A model generated the notes under the pieces. The model searched no databases. It was not told the DNA's origin and worked only from the letters and a program-made list of their open reading frames with translations. Shown here in pieces: positions 52,140 to 61,481 of a DNA stretch of 64,000 nucleotides. Source of the stretch: a candidate division WOR-3 bacterium (GTDB lineage Bacteria; Hydrothermota; UBA3072); the NCBI GenBank assembly GCA_039804165.1, contig JBDRZZ010000004.1:1-64000 (forward strand), read 5' to 3'. Each line of letters begins with the position of its first letter. The stretch's first letter is position 1. The position numbers and the translations under genes were made by a program.

Positions 52140-53501
52140 ATGATAAAATACTATAGCACAAATAGAGAATTAAACACTAAGGAAATAAAAGGTTTTAAAG
52201 GCGAAGTAACATTTAAAGAAGCTCTCTTTATGGGGCAAGCTCCGGATGGCGGACTTTTTATGCCAACCTATTTACCTTTATTCCCAGAAGAAAAAATCCT
52301 TTCTCTAAAAGGTAAACCTTATTTTGAAGTAGCATTTGAGATCCTTAGAGAATTCATTAAATATGAGATAGACCAGAAAACATTAAAGAAAATTTGTGAA
52401 GAGGCTTACACTTTTAGCATACCTATTGAGGTAATAACTAAAAATGTTTATCTTGCAAGAATGGACGAAGGACCAACTGCTTCATTTAAAGATTTTGCAG
52501 CTCAGGTAATGTCAAGGTTAATGGAAGCCTTAAAAGAAAAAGAAGAAAAAATCACTATTTTGGTAGCTACTTCTGGAGACACTGGAAGTGCAATAGGAAA
52601 TGCATATAAGAATCTTCCAGGGATTAAAGTGTTCATTCTATATCCAAAAGAAGAAGTTAGCGAAATTCAATATAAACAGTTAAACGCTATAGGAGAAAAT
52701 GTTAGCACTATAGCTATAGATGGAAAATTTGATGATTGTCAACATCTTGTGAAACAAGCTTTTAGCGATCCAGAACTAAAGGAACTGAATTTAACCTCTG
52801 CGAATTCAATAAATATTGGAAGAATTTTACCTCAAATAGTTTATTATTTCTATACTTATGTAAATGTAGTAGAAAAATTTGAACCTGCAATTTTTTCCGT
52901 TCCTTCAGGAAATTTCGGAAATTCTTTGGGTTGTGAATTCGCTCGAAGAATGGGTTTACCTGTAGCACCTCTTATAATTGCTACAAACGAAAATGATGAG
53001 TTTCCAAGATTCCTAGAAACAGGAATTTATAAGAAACTTGAGCCATCTCGAAAATGCCTATCTAATGCAATGAACGTCGGCAATCCAAGCAATCTTGCAA
53101 GATATTTTGATCTATACGGAGGAATCTTAGATAGAAAAGGAAAAATTTACAGAAATCCGAATCTTAACGAAATGAGAAAATATTTGTATTCTGTTTCTAT
53201 AAATGACGAAGAAACAATTGAAACAATTAAAGAAATTTACGAAAAATATAATGTTTTACTTGAACCTCATGGAGCTGTAGGTGTAGCAGCTTTACTAAAC
53301 CATTATAAAAAAATTGATAAACCTGCCATCTGTTTTGAAACCGCTCATCCTTCTAAGTTTCCAGAAATAATAGAAAAAACTCTAAATATAATCCCTAATC
53401 CCCATCCTTCCTTAATCGGTATCGAAAGTAAAGTTAAAGAGCCAAAACTTCTTCCAAATGATTACAAAACTTTCAAAGAATTCCTCTTAGAATTAAAATA
53501 A
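52140..53501 (+). CDS. thrC: Threonine synthase
   Basis: PLP enzyme converting O-phosphohomoserine to threonine. DEGPTASFKDFAAQVMSRLM contains the PLP Lys (K117), LVATSGDTGSAIGNAY is the phosphate/PLP loop, and FSVPSGNFGNSLG and HGAVGVAALLNHY follow. Length 453 and the N-terminal YYSTNRELNTKEI region match the ThrC subgroup with an N-terminal domain. Monocistronic, ended by a hairpin that begins within the stop codon. Confidence 0.95.
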   Translation: MIKYYSTNRELNTKEIKGFKGEVTFKEALFMGQAPDGGLFMPTYLPLFPEEKILSLKGKPYFEVAFEILREFIKYEIDQKTLKKICEEAYTFSIPIEVITKNVYLARMDEGPTASFKDFAAQVMSRLMEALKEKEEKITILVATSGDTGSAIGNAYKNLPGIKVFILYPKEEVSEIQYKQLNAIGENVSTIAIDGKFDDCQHLVKQAFSDPELKELNLTSANSINIGRILPQIVYYFYTYVNVVEKFEPAIFSVPSGNFGNSLGCEFARRMGLPVAPLIIATNENDEFPRFLETGIYKKLEPSRKCLSNAMNVGNPSNLARYFDLYGGILDRKGKIYRNPNLNEMRKYLYSVSINDEETIETIKEIYEKYNVLLEPHGAVGVAALLNHYKKIDKPAICFETAHPSKFPEIIEKTLNIIPNPHPSLIGIESKVKEPKLLPNDYKTFKEFLLELK

Positions 53502-53535
53502 GAAGCGGAAGTTCCTTCTGGAACCCCCGCTTCTT
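53500..53535. terminator. Bidirectional intrinsic terminator
   Basis: Arms AAGAAGCGG (53500-53508) plus GTTCC (53511-53515) pair with GGAAC (53520-53524) plus CCGCTTCTT (53527-53535), with an AA/CC internal mismatch and a TTCT loop. Serves the convergent thrC and Hsp20 genes. Confidence 0.85.
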
Positions 53536-53552
53536 ATTCCGCCCTACTTCCC

Positions 53553-54008
53553 TTATTTCACCTCCACTTCAATTTCTTTGGGTTTCTCTTTCTCTACCTT
53601 AGGCAAAATCACCGTAAGAACTCCATTCTTAAATTCAGCCTTTACCTTAGATGCATCTACTTGAGAATCAAAGGTCACGGTTCTCCTAAAATTCCCGTAG
53701 GAGCGTTCTACCCTAATATAAGATTCGCCTTTCTCTTTGGTCTCTTCTTTCTTCTCTCCTTCCAAATACAAAGTGTTATCCTTCATTTTCAGTTTTATGT
53801 CCTTCTTGTCAATTCCAGGAATCTCCACAGTCACTGTATACTTGCTCTCGTCTTCCTTAACATCCATTAGAGGATAGACACCCCTACCAGGAACCAGCTC
53901 TCTGAAACCTCTCATAAAATCTCTGATGACATTGTCAAAGTCCTCCCTTATATCAAAAAACTTATCCAACGGATCATAACTAACTAAATCTTTCCTAAAC
54001 ATAAACAC
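53553..54008 (-). CDS. Small heat shock protein, Hsp20/alpha-crystallin family
   Basis: ATP-independent holdase of 151 residues. N-terminal region with YDPLDKFFDIREDFDNVIRD; alpha-crystallin domain (about 42-140) with PLMDVKEDESKYTVTVEIPG, ERSYGNFRRTV and FKNGVLTVILPK; short C-terminal tail ending IEVEVK. Strong ribosome site AAGGAGGTG. No CIRCE element was found upstream, so heat regulation, if any, is by another route. Confidence 0.95.
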   Translation of the reverse strand: MFMFRKDLVSYDPLDKFFDIREDFDNVIRDFMRGFRELVPGRGVYPLMDVKEDESKYTVTVEIPGIDKKDIKLKMKDNTLYLEGEKKEETKEKGESYIRVERSYGNFRRTVTFDSQVDASKVKAEFKNGVLTVILPKVEKEKPKEIEVEVK

Positions 54009-54104
54009 CTCCTTTTAAGATTTTTTACTCAAGTTTCATATATAAAGACGAAGGAAAATTTGAAAGGTTCCATTTATTTCAAAGATTTTATTCCATCAAA
54101 TCAT

Positions 54105-56807
54105 TTATAAATTCCAAGGTATATTAAAACTTTTTTCAAATGAAAACTCAAAATTACCTATATTAAAATCAAAAAAATCATTTATCCTTGGATTATGACA
54201 TAACTTTCCACCAACTACCAATTTAGTAGAGTTAAAACCACCCTTAATTCCCCAAAGAAGATAAGATTTCCTTTCAAAAACTCTATACCCTAAACCAATA
54301 CTTGGTTCTAGTCTTAAGATATAAAAGATAGAGGTCTCAATAGTAAAAACTGTTCCAATAGTAATTATAGGTTTCTCCCACTCAAAAGAATTGATAACCT
54401 CGAAAAACGGTCTAAACCATCCATCATTTAAATAAAACGGAATCAAACTATTCCCTTTTCCAATACTAAGAATTTGATAATCGATTCCAAATCTTCCTCC
54501 TATACCATTTTGCATATCTCTCTTTTCTCCGCAAATAGGTCTTAAATAAACAGAACCTCTTCTCCCAACATTACAAACCATTATCCCCGAAAAATTTAAA
54601 GATAAACCAGGGAAAAAGAAAACACTCTTAAAATAAATATCAAAAATATTTCTCTCAACATCACTCCATAACTTTCTGGACTCCAATAATATAGATGGAG
54701 ACAAAATATGCTTTTTATTATAATCCCCAAATAAAAAAACAGGAGAAAAAGTAATAGGGAAATTTATCATACTAAGACTATCCTTATAACTTGCAATAAA
54801 ATCGAGATAAATCCCTTGGAGCCCATTTTGCCAAGAAAGAAAAACTGGCTTTGAAAAAATTAAGTTGATCATTTTCTCATTTATTTCCTTCTTTAATTCA
54901 ATAGACAAAAAAGGACCTCCTCTTAAACCTTCAATATATTTCGCCTCGTATTCTTCCAAATTGCTTTCCTTTACTCCAAGATACCAAGATAAAATTCTTG
55001 TTGCTGAAGCATCCATCCCTAAAGCATTAAGCCTAACAATCATTTCATTTTCTTTCTTATAGAAAGTTGGATACCTTAAAATTGGATCCCAAAGTAGATT
55101 TCTAAAATTATAGATATAGCCTCCCTCTCTATATTTTAAATTTTCATCTGTAGGTAAAGAAGCCTGGGGAAGCTCTTCTAAAGTTGATATTTTCTCCCCT
55201 TCTGTTAGCTCCACTGCTTCGATAGTCTGTCCTATTGGTGAAATCCCAATGAAATAAATCTTTCTATCTAAAACAACAGGATAAGAACAAAAAGGAAGAT
55301 TGGTAAGCCTATATAAAAAATCTTTCCAGAGATAAGCTTGCCAACTCCCTAACCTGTTTGAAGAAAACAAAAGACCTTCTTTAATGAAATTTAATCCACA
55401 TTTTGAATAAGACTCTTCAATCTTTACAGTATCTCCTCCAAAAAAGAATATTTTATTTCCTTTATCCTCATTATGTAAAAGAATAGCTATTTTTTCCCCT
55501 CCCACAACAACATCAAGAGGAACTTCTAACTCCGAATTAAAAATAACTTCCCTTTTATTATTATCAACTATTTCAATACAGCCACCTCTCCATCCATTTT
55601 GTTTACATATTATTAATTTACCATCCCAAAGAACATCAAAACTCTTCAAAGTGCCATTGTCAGAATAAATCTTTTTCTTTTCTTTAGTATTCATATCAAA
55701 GCTATATATATCATTTTTAAAATGGCAACCAATTAGAGTTTTACCACTTATAAATACATCCCGTTTTCCATAAAAAATCTTTTCATTTCTTATTCGTATA
55801 GGAAAATCAGAAATGGCAGGCTCCCTCAGGATGACTTGAACCGCTTTTGTCTTTGGATCTAACTTTAAAATCTCAGAATATGAAACACTTTTATAAATTG
55901 AACTCTTTATAACTTTTCCCCTTACGAAATAAAGATTACTCCCATCACTTGTTAAAAATTCTAAAAAATCTTTTCCTGAATATATTATTTCTGATTCCTG
56001 AGAAAAATTATAATCTTTAAGCTCCTCCTTCATCCTATTCTTAAGCTCCTTATATATATCAAAAGAAAACTTCTTATAGGCAGCTCTATGACTTAACTCT
56101 AATCCAATTAAAGGGAACGAACTAGCATATCTATCAGCCCAATCAGAGATTCTTTCTTCTCCATATTTTTCTCCTCTATATCTTGAAATAAAACCTCCCC
56201 AAATATAAAATGAATTATTATAAGGAAACTTGTAGGGATTATAAGTAAAATCCTCCACTTCGGGAAATTTATCATCTCTTGCGCAGACAAAACCGTAAGC
56301 ATCAAAAAATCCCTCATTTAACCTCCCTTCAAAAGGAAATTGCCTACTTTCGGAATAAACTGCGTAAGACTCAGCTATCCAATCAGGAACATAAACATTG
56401 GGAGCTATAATTTTCCCAAATAACCTTTGTAATATTTTAGGAAAGCCTTTTACGCTTGTCATATTTGCAATATGAGTATACTCATGAATAACTCCAACTC
56501 TCCACCAAGAAGAAAAACTCCCAAAAACGGGGTTAGGAGTTGGGATATATGGATTTAAGATTATTGTATTAAGAGTAGGAAAAGCATATCCGGAAACAAC
56601 TCCTCCAATATCATCAATAAAAATTAAAGTCCTTATGGGCTTATTATGAGTAAAATCTATAACATTCTCTCTATACCTTTCTAACAAAGCAAGTTGGCTT
56701 TTTGCACAACCCAAATATGATTCATCAGGATAAATTATTGTAAATTTTTCACTACTTATAGAACCCCAGGATATAATAATAAAAAAAAGCATATCTACTT
56801 TTTTCAA
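54105..56807 (-). CDS. Predicted secreted metallopeptidase-propeller-barrel protein
   Basis: A 900-residue protein. Signal peptide (about 1-19). Peptidase-like domain (20-240): H108-E109-Y-T-H112 (HEYTH) and E146 in WIAESYAVYSE, 34 residues on, fit a gluzincin zinc site. Residues about 270-590 look like a TolB/WD40-like propeller. The last ~300 residues read as alternating beta-strands, likely an outer-membrane barrel. This combination is found in candidate phyla and Bacteroidota as uncharacterised 'peptidase plus surface antigen' proteins. Start is TTG 56807, giving a Lys-Lys n-region; ATG 56792 lacks it. Role may be surface proteolysis or barrel-linked export. Single-gene unit. Confidence 0.7.
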   Translation of the reverse strand: MKKVDMLFFIIISWGSISSEKFTIIYPDESYLGCAKSQLALLERYRENVIDFTHNKPIRTLIFIDDIGGVVSGYAFPTLNTIILNPYIPTPNPVFGSFSSWWRVGVIHEYTHIANMTSVKGFPKILQRLFGKIIAPNVYVPDWIAESYAVYSESRQFPFEGRLNEGFFDAYGFVCARDDKFPEVEDFTYNPYKFPYNNSFYIWGGFISRYRGEKYGEERISDWADRYASSFPLIGLELSHRAAYKKFSFDIYKELKNRMKEELKDYNFSQESEIIYSGKDFLEFLTSDGSNLYFVRGKVIKSSIYKSVSYSEILKLDPKTKAVQVILREPAISDFPIRIRNEKIFYGKRDVFISGKTLIGCHFKNDIYSFDMNTKEKKKIYSDNGTLKSFDVLWDGKLIICKQNGWRGGCIEIVDNNKREVIFNSELEVPLDVVVGGEKIAILLHNEDKGNKIFFFGGDTVKIEESYSKCGLNFIKEGLLFSSNRLGSWQAYLWKDFLYRLTNLPFCSYPVVLDRKIYFIGISPIGQTIEAVELTEGEKISTLEELPQASLPTDENLKYREGGYIYNFRNLLWDPILRYPTFYKKENEMIVRLNALGMDASATRILSWYLGVKESNLEEYEAKYIEGLRGGPFLSIELKKEINEKMINLIFSKPVFLSWQNGLQGIYLDFIASYKDSLSMINFPITFSPVFLFGDYNKKHILSPSILLESRKLWSDVERNIFDIYFKSVFFFPGLSLNFSGIMVCNVGRRGSVYLRPICGEKRDMQNGIGGRFGIDYQILSIGKGNSLIPFYLNDGWFRPFFEVINSFEWEKPIITIGTVFTIETSIFYILRLEPSIGLGYRVFERKSYLLWGIKGGFNSTKLVVGGKLCHNPRINDFFDFNIGNFEFSFEKSFNIPWNL

Positions 56808-56941
56808 AATAATAAAAAATTTTTTTATTTCAAGAGGAATCCTTATTATAACAGAAATTGGGGAAATATAGAGCTTAAAGATTTACCTTAAACGAGTAAT
56901 ATTAAGATATTGCGAATATAACCTAGAATTATATTTTTAAA

Positions 56942-56968
56942 TTGTAAAAAAATATAAAGAAGTATAAT
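56942..56968 (+). promoter_or_regulatory. Possible promoter of the DUF6485 gene
   Basis: TTGTAA (56942-56947), 15-nt spacer, TATAAT (56963-56968), followed by an AAGGAGG ribosome site before the ATG at 56988. Confidence 0.45.
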
Positions 56969-56987
56969 TACCTTTAAGGAGGTTTTA

Positions 56988-57191
56988 ATGGATTGTATAA
57001 AAGAAGCAAATTTAAAGAAATGTAATTGCTCTTATAATCCCTGTTCCAGAAAAGGAAGATGCTGCGAATGTCTCCATTACCATCTAAGCGGAAGGGAACT
57101 TCCGGCTTGCTTCTTCCCACCTGATGTTGAGAGAACTTATAATAGATCTTTCGAAAAGTTCGCCGAACTTGTAAGAGAAGGAAAAATATAA
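56988..57191 (+). CDS. Small Cys-rich protein, DUF6485-like
   Basis: A 67-residue protein with eight Cys, seven of them between residues 12 and 41: NLKKCNCSYNPCSRKGRCCE then CLHYH and LPACFFPPDVERTYNRSFEKF. The Cys spacing and YNRS tail match what I recall as DUF6485. Such proteins probably bind Zn or an Fe-S cluster; function unknown. Strong ribosome site AAGGAGG and its own promoter. It is a lone + strand gene inside a - strand envelope region, so it is likely expressed as a monocistronic unit. Confidence 0.75.
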   Translation: MDCIKEANLKKCNCSYNPCSRKGRCCECLHYHLSGRELPACFFPPDVERTYNRSFEKFAELVREGKI

Positions 57192-57215
57192 TCAAAGAGT
57201 GTTTTTAAATAAAAG

Positions 57216-57239
57216 CTCCTTTAAATTGATTAAAAGGAG
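57216..57239. terminator. Weak hairpin between convergent genes
   Basis: CTCCTTT (57216-57222) pairs with AAAGGAG (57233-57239) around a 10-nt loop. T-rich sequence follows on the - strand. Possible terminator of the Omp85-like gene, lower stability than the other hairpins here. Confidence 0.4.
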
Positions 57240-57245
57240 AGATAG

Positions 57246-58541
57246 TTATCTTTCTTTAAACTTAAAATACACCCTTCCATCAGAAAAAGGGGCTTCAAAA
57301 GGAACACCATATTCCAGAGAAAACTTTCTAATTTTAATTCCAAATCCATAAGAATATTGCCATCTTTCTTCAAAGAAATTAGCATCTATAAAAGGATAAA
57401 AAGCAATTCTACCCAATTTATTTATATATTCAAGGCCAATAACAGCTCCTTCTTTTAAAGGCATCCCAGGGTAACCTCTAAAACTTCCAAAATAAGTGTG
57501 GATACCTTCAAGTAAGCAAACCTTAAAATATTTAAACCTTAGAATAAAGGATAAAAAATAAAAATCACTTAATATTTCGAGATCCCATCCTCCACTTTTT
57601 CTAAATCTTTCTCTATAATAAGTATAAAAGAGCTTAGAGTTATAAGAGATATTTGTTTCTCCAAAAAGGAATGAATAACTTGTATCTTTTGTAGAAACAA
57701 GCTCTACGCCAGATTGAATAAGAAAGGAAACTTCTCTATAAGGATATTGAATCCCTCCTTCAAAAGAAATTAAATTATAAAAATCTTTTATATAATCATG
57801 ACTTAATGAAAAACAAAAATCCACTGGAAAAGAAAATATTCCTGGTTCAATATATTTAAGCAGTTCATTCTGATATTTTTCTCCTTCTTTTTTCAGTTCT
57901 AAATCCACCGTTCTTCCAGAACCCCATAAATTTTTGTTTCTGAATCCCAAAAGACCACTAAAACCTCCATTACCTGAATACGAAACAATTCCTTCAAAAT
58001 TTTGCTCTCTTTTTTCCCTTAAAAAAATAAATAAATCAATCCAACCTTTATTTACAAAAGGAACTATTTTAAATGAATCAATTTCAACATAACCTAAATC
58101 TTCCAATTTATAAATTTTCCTTCTAATCTCTTCTTCTTTAAATAGTTCACCTGAAGCAATTGAAATCTTATTTCTAAAAACCTCAGGCTTAGTATAAGAA
58201 AGACCTATTAAAAAAACTTCTCTTATTCTTTCCAAATATCCAGCTTCTATTAATAACCTACAGTTAATATATTCTCCATCAAGGAAAAATTCCATAGGGG
58301 TAACCTTAACAAATGGAAACCCTCCTTCTGAATAAAAATCTATAACCTTTTCTATCCCCTTATTAAATAATTCTTCATTAAATTTTTCTCCTTTTTTGGG
58401 TAATAAACTCTTAATCTTTTCTTCGGAAAAAATAATATCTCCTTCAAGAATAATTTCCCCAACCTTAAATCGGTTATCTTCCTCAAAGGAACTCTTCCCA
58501 ATTTCTTGAGATGCCCAGAGAATTATGAAGATCAACAACAT
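57246..58541 (-). CDS. Small Omp85/TamA-like outer-membrane protein
   Basis: A 431-residue protein. Signal peptide (about 1-14), two POTRA-like domains (about 26-97 with VGEIILEGDIIFSEEKIKSLL, and 98-172 with LIGLSYTKPEVFRNKI), then a barrel. FGSFRGYPGMPL carries the Omp85 RGY-type loop-6 motif. The barrel part is only about 260 residues, against roughly 350-400 in BamA or TamA, so either strands are very short or the barrel is smaller. Probably not the main BamA. Predicted role in insertion or secretion of an envelope protein. Follows a 116-residue membrane protein and a TPR lipoprotein on the same strand. Confidence 0.75.
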   Translation of the reverse strand: MLLIFIILWASQEIGKSSFEEDNRFKVGEIILEGDIIFSEEKIKSLLPKKGEKFNEELFNKGIEKVIDFYSEGGFPFVKVTPMEFFLDGEYINCRLLIEAGYLERIREVFLIGLSYTKPEVFRNKISIASGELFKEEEIRRKIYKLEDLGYVEIDSFKIVPFVNKGWIDLFIFLREKREQNFEGIVSYSGNGGFSGLLGFRNKNLWGSGRTVDLELKKEGEKYQNELLKYIEPGIFSFPVDFCFSLSHDYIKDFYNLISFEGGIQYPYREVSFLIQSGVELVSTKDTSYSFLFGETNISYNSKLFYTYYRERFRKSGGWDLEILSDFYFLSFILRFKYFKVCLLEGIHTYFGSFRGYPGMPLKEGAVIGLEYINKLGRIAFYPFIDANFFEERWQYSYGFGIKIRKFSLEYGVPFEAPFSDGRVYFKFKER

Positions 58542-58555
58542 TAAAAATTTATTTT

Positions 58556-58906
58556 TTACCTATTTGTAAAAACAGTGTCAACAAAAGAGAATTTAAAATA
58601 CAGAGTCTTAAACTTAAGAATAGGTAAAGAATCTGTATATTCAAAACTCAAAACCTTATAACCCTCCCAATCATCTATAAATATATGGATATTCTCTTCT
58701 TTAAAAGGTATATTTAACTCCTTAGCCTTTTCAAGCAATCTTTCCGGAATACTTTCAAAAGAATAAGGTGAAGTAGGGTCTAATAGCCTTATTGCCTCAT
58801 CTTTTAAAGAAGAATAATTTACTCTTATCTTTACAAATCTTACTCCAAGATAAGCACAATATCCCAAAATGCCTAAGATAATACACCAAAGTAAAAATCT
58901 AATCAT
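58556..58906 (-). CDS. Single-pass membrane protein of unknown function
   Basis: A 116-residue protein with one N-terminal helix (about 4-22) and a small soluble domain, probably facing the periplasm. Its PERLLEKAKELNIPFKEENIHIF stretch is abbreviated here: a helix rich in Glu/Lys, then two strands. I do not recognise the family; it resembles DUF4845-type pilin-associated proteins in outline only. It lies 14 bases before the Omp85-like gene and 9 bases after the TPR lipoprotein, so it is part of the same operon. Confidence 0.55.
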   Translation of the reverse strand: MIRFLLWCIILGILGYCAYLGVRFVKIRVNYSSLKDEAIRLLDPTSPYSFESIPERLLEKAKELNIPFKEENIHIFIDDWEGYKVLSFEYTDSLPILKFKTLYFKFSFVDTVFTNR

Positions 58907-58915
58907 TTAAGTCAC

Positions 58916-60088
58916 TTACCATCTAACTTTTTTAATCTCCTCTATGTTCTTCTCAGCCCTTGCAATTCCTTCTTTTGCATAACTAACCCATTTAGGATCA
59001 GTAGATTTTACCCTAACTTTTTGCCAAATTCTGATAGAGCTTTCAAATTGCTCAATAGCAGGATTCCACTTTTTATCCCCCATATACTTTAAACCTACCC
59101 TATAATAGTACTCTCCATAAAGAGCCAAAAGAATCTCATCATCAGAATCTATTGAAAAAGCTCTATCTATATATTTCTTAACGCCTGGAAGATTATCTCT
59201 AAGAAGCTCAAGGTTTATTAATTGATAATATACACTTAAATTATCCGGTTCTATTTCTAAAGCCTCCTTATAATAACTTTCTGCTTTTCCGTATTGCTTC
59301 ATTTTCAAATACACATTACCAATATTCAATCTACTTGAAACATGTTTTGGAATCATCTTGAGTATTGAATTATATTCCTCAATAGCTTTACTATACTCTC
59401 CAAGCTCGGTATAGGCTTCCCCAAGTCTTTTTATAACATCAATATCATTTCCAAAAAAATCCTTAGCTTTCTTAAGAAATTCAACCGCTTTTGCATAATC
59501 TCCGCTCTCAAAATAAGCATTTCCAAGTCTAAAAGCTATCCCCCCATTATTAGGTGCATATTCATAAGCCTTCTTGTAATTTTGAATCGCTTCCTGAATT
59601 CTACCTTGGGATTCAAGATAACTCGCATAAAGATCATAACCATTTGCATCATTCGGTTTATCTCTTATAACATCCAAAAAAAGTTGCTCTGCTTTTTGAG
59701 GTTCTCCCAACTTTCCATAAATAGAAGCTATTGCGAGAATAACTTTCCTCCTTTTTTCTTGATCTGAAGTGCATCTTAAGGCTTTTTTGCAAATTTCAAG
59801 AGCTTTTGGAGTATCTCCAAGTTCAATATATACCTGCCTTAAAGCAAGATATGCCTCAATATAAGAAGAATCCGCACCTATAGATTTCTCAAGAAGTGAA
59901 ATCGCCTTTTCATAGTTTTTCTGTTTCATATATTCATATGCAAAGCTATAGTATCTTTCTGCTTCAGAGATCTCTTTCGTCTCCTGAGTAGGCTCCTTTT
60001 CTTTTACTTCTTCTTTTACACCACTTCCTGCGCATCCAATAAAAGAAGCTATCAAAAAAAGAGAAAAATAAATTTTAAAGATTTTCAC
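58916..60088 (-). CDS. TPR-repeat lipoprotein
   Basis: A 390-residue lipoprotein (lipobox SFIGC, lipidation at C19) with an acidic linker (EEVKEKEPTQETKEIS) and about nine TPR repeats from residue 45 to 340, for example YEKAISLLEKSIGADSSYIE and YGKAESYYKEALEIEPDNL. TPR lipoproteins act as scaffolds for envelope complexes such as PilF/PilW, BamD-like or secretion assemblies. Start is GTG 60088, set by an AGGAGG 8 bases upstream. It is 3 bases from the preceding pilin-like lipoprotein gene. Confidence 0.88.
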   Translation of the reverse strand: MKIFKIYFSLFLIASFIGCAGSGVKEEVKEKEPTQETKEISEAERYYSFAYEYMKQKNYEKAISLLEKSIGADSSYIEAYLALRQVYIELGDTPKALEICKKALRCTSDQEKRRKVILAIASIYGKLGEPQKAEQLFLDVIRDKPNDANGYDLYASYLESQGRIQEAIQNYKKAYEYAPNNGGIAFRLGNAYFESGDYAKAVEFLKKAKDFFGNDIDVIKRLGEAYTELGEYSKAIEEYNSILKMIPKHVSSRLNIGNVYLKMKQYGKAESYYKEALEIEPDNLSVYYQLINLELLRDNLPGVKKYIDRAFSIDSDDEILLALYGEYYYRVGLKYMGDKKWNPAIEQFESSIRIWQKVRVKSTDPKWVSYAKEGIARAEKNIEEIKKVRW

Positions 60089-60091
60089 TCC

Positions 60092-61456
60092 TTATTCCTC
60101 CTTTCCTTTTGCCTTTTGTCTTGTTGAAACAATCGTTTTTTCCACATCTCTTGCCCTAGCCCATAAAAAATAAGTGCTTTGAGTCTCATCTGTTTCATAA
60201 AAAGGTCCCCCCCCTTCCCCAAAACACTCCTTAACAAGCTCTCCATAATTGTTAACGAACCTAACTACCATCACCAATGGAGTAGAATCTGCATCTAAAG
60301 CCTGAGACTTTAATATATATCCGTCTTTTGTAAGCTCTAAATAAGGATCCTTTGCAAGATCTCTTCTTAATTCCTTCATTGCTTCTTCTTCTTTAAATAA
60401 CTCATAAAGATTTCCCTTTGGAAGAGAATCATTTTCTTCTTCATAACGTTTTACCATTGAAGAAGCATTTCCGAGAGCGGAATAACCACTTAAAACTTTA
60501 TTTGCATTTATAACTTCACCTCTTTCGGTATAGAAGGAGTTAAAAAGCTCCATCGCAACAGGTAATTTCTTTTTGCTTTCAGAAAGCCTTTCAACAAAAG
60601 AAATCCTTTGTTTTCCATTTACATAGGTAAACATCTTCTGATCAAAATTCTTCAATTGTTGGATTAAAATAGAATCTCCTTCAGGATTAAGCGCTTCTAT
60701 AATTTTATCAATTTGTCCTTTTATATTATCCGAATATAGAGCAATTGTATCTACTGTATCTCTTGGAATTAATTTTCCTTTAACTTCTAAAAGAGGATGA
60801 TCTAACTTTTTTTCAATATGAGTAAATAAAGCATTAACCGTTTCTTCTACAACAAGGTCCGTTTTCTTTAGCTCATCCCTTATTAAAAGATTATCTCTAA
60901 TTTCATTTATAAGAGATTTCAGTTCCTCTTTTTCTCTCTCCATTGAATTCAATATCTCTTTCTTTTTTTTCTCTACATCAATTTTTGAAATAAAATCATA
61001 AAGAGCTTTTATCTCAGAAGCCACATTCCTATACTCATAACTTCTTGCTTCTTTAACTTCATAAGATGCATAAGTAAAAGCCGAATCAATTGAAAGAAGA
61101 TACTTAGAAATGCCTCTCTGTAAAGAGCTATCTGCATAAACAAGATCTCTTTTTAACTCCCTTATTGCACCTTCACATTGAGTGATTTTTGTGTTAGCTC
61201 TCATTACAACCATTCTCTTCTCTGTTATCCATTTTGGCTCAGGATTTATTTCCTTTTTAAAATATGGATATAAACTCCTCTCCCAACCTACCTCAGAAGG
61301 ATACTGTCCTTTCTTTAACATATATCTCTCAAGAGCATTTCTTATTTCCTTAAGACCAGCTTCTGCCTTCAATCTATAAGCCATTCCAGCAAAAAACTCT
61401 TCTCCAGTGCAGGAAATCAAAACCAATAATATAAAGAAAACAAATTTTTTACTCAT
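60092..61456 (-). CDS. Large lipoprotein with pseudopilin-like segments, unknown function
   Basis: A 454-residue lipoprotein (lipobox VLISC, lipidation at C16). Residues about 34-66 (LKEIRNALERYMLKKGQYPS) and 335-390 look like the helix plus YP loop of GspG-type pseudopilins, and a long charged helical region (about 85-230) lies between. No close family is recognised. Its place before a TPR lipoprotein, a small membrane protein and an Omp85-like protein suggests a part in an envelope assembly or export complex. The gene begins 25 bases after the tRNA-Ala gene on the same strand and may share its promoter. Confidence 0.6.
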   Translation of the reverse strand: MSKKFVFFILLVLISCTGEEFFAGMAYRLKAEAGLKEIRNALERYMLKKGQYPSEVGWERSLYPYFKKEINPEPKWITEKRMVVMRANTKITQCEGAIRELKRDLVYADSSLQRGISKYLLSIDSAFTYASYEVKEARSYEYRNVASEIKALYDFISKIDVEKKKKEILNSMEREKEELKSLINEIRDNLLIRDELKKTDLVVEETVNALFTHIEKKLDHPLLEVKGKLIPRDTVDTIALYSDNIKGQIDKIIEALNPEGDSILIQQLKNFDQKMFTYVNGKQRISFVERLSESKKKLPVAMELFNSFYTERGEVINANKVLSGYSALGNASSMVKRYEEENDSLPKGNLYELFKEEEAMKELRRDLAKDPYLELTKDGYILKSQALDADSTPLVMVVRFVNNYGELVKECFGEGGGPFYETDETQSTYFLWARARDVEKTIVSTRQKAKGKEE

Positions 61457-61481
61457 AAATTTTCAATCTCCCTTCTCTTTT

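Noticed and set aside
54009-54104. CIRCE-type operator upstream of Hsp20
   Set aside because: No 9-bp CIRCE inverted repeat found in the region.
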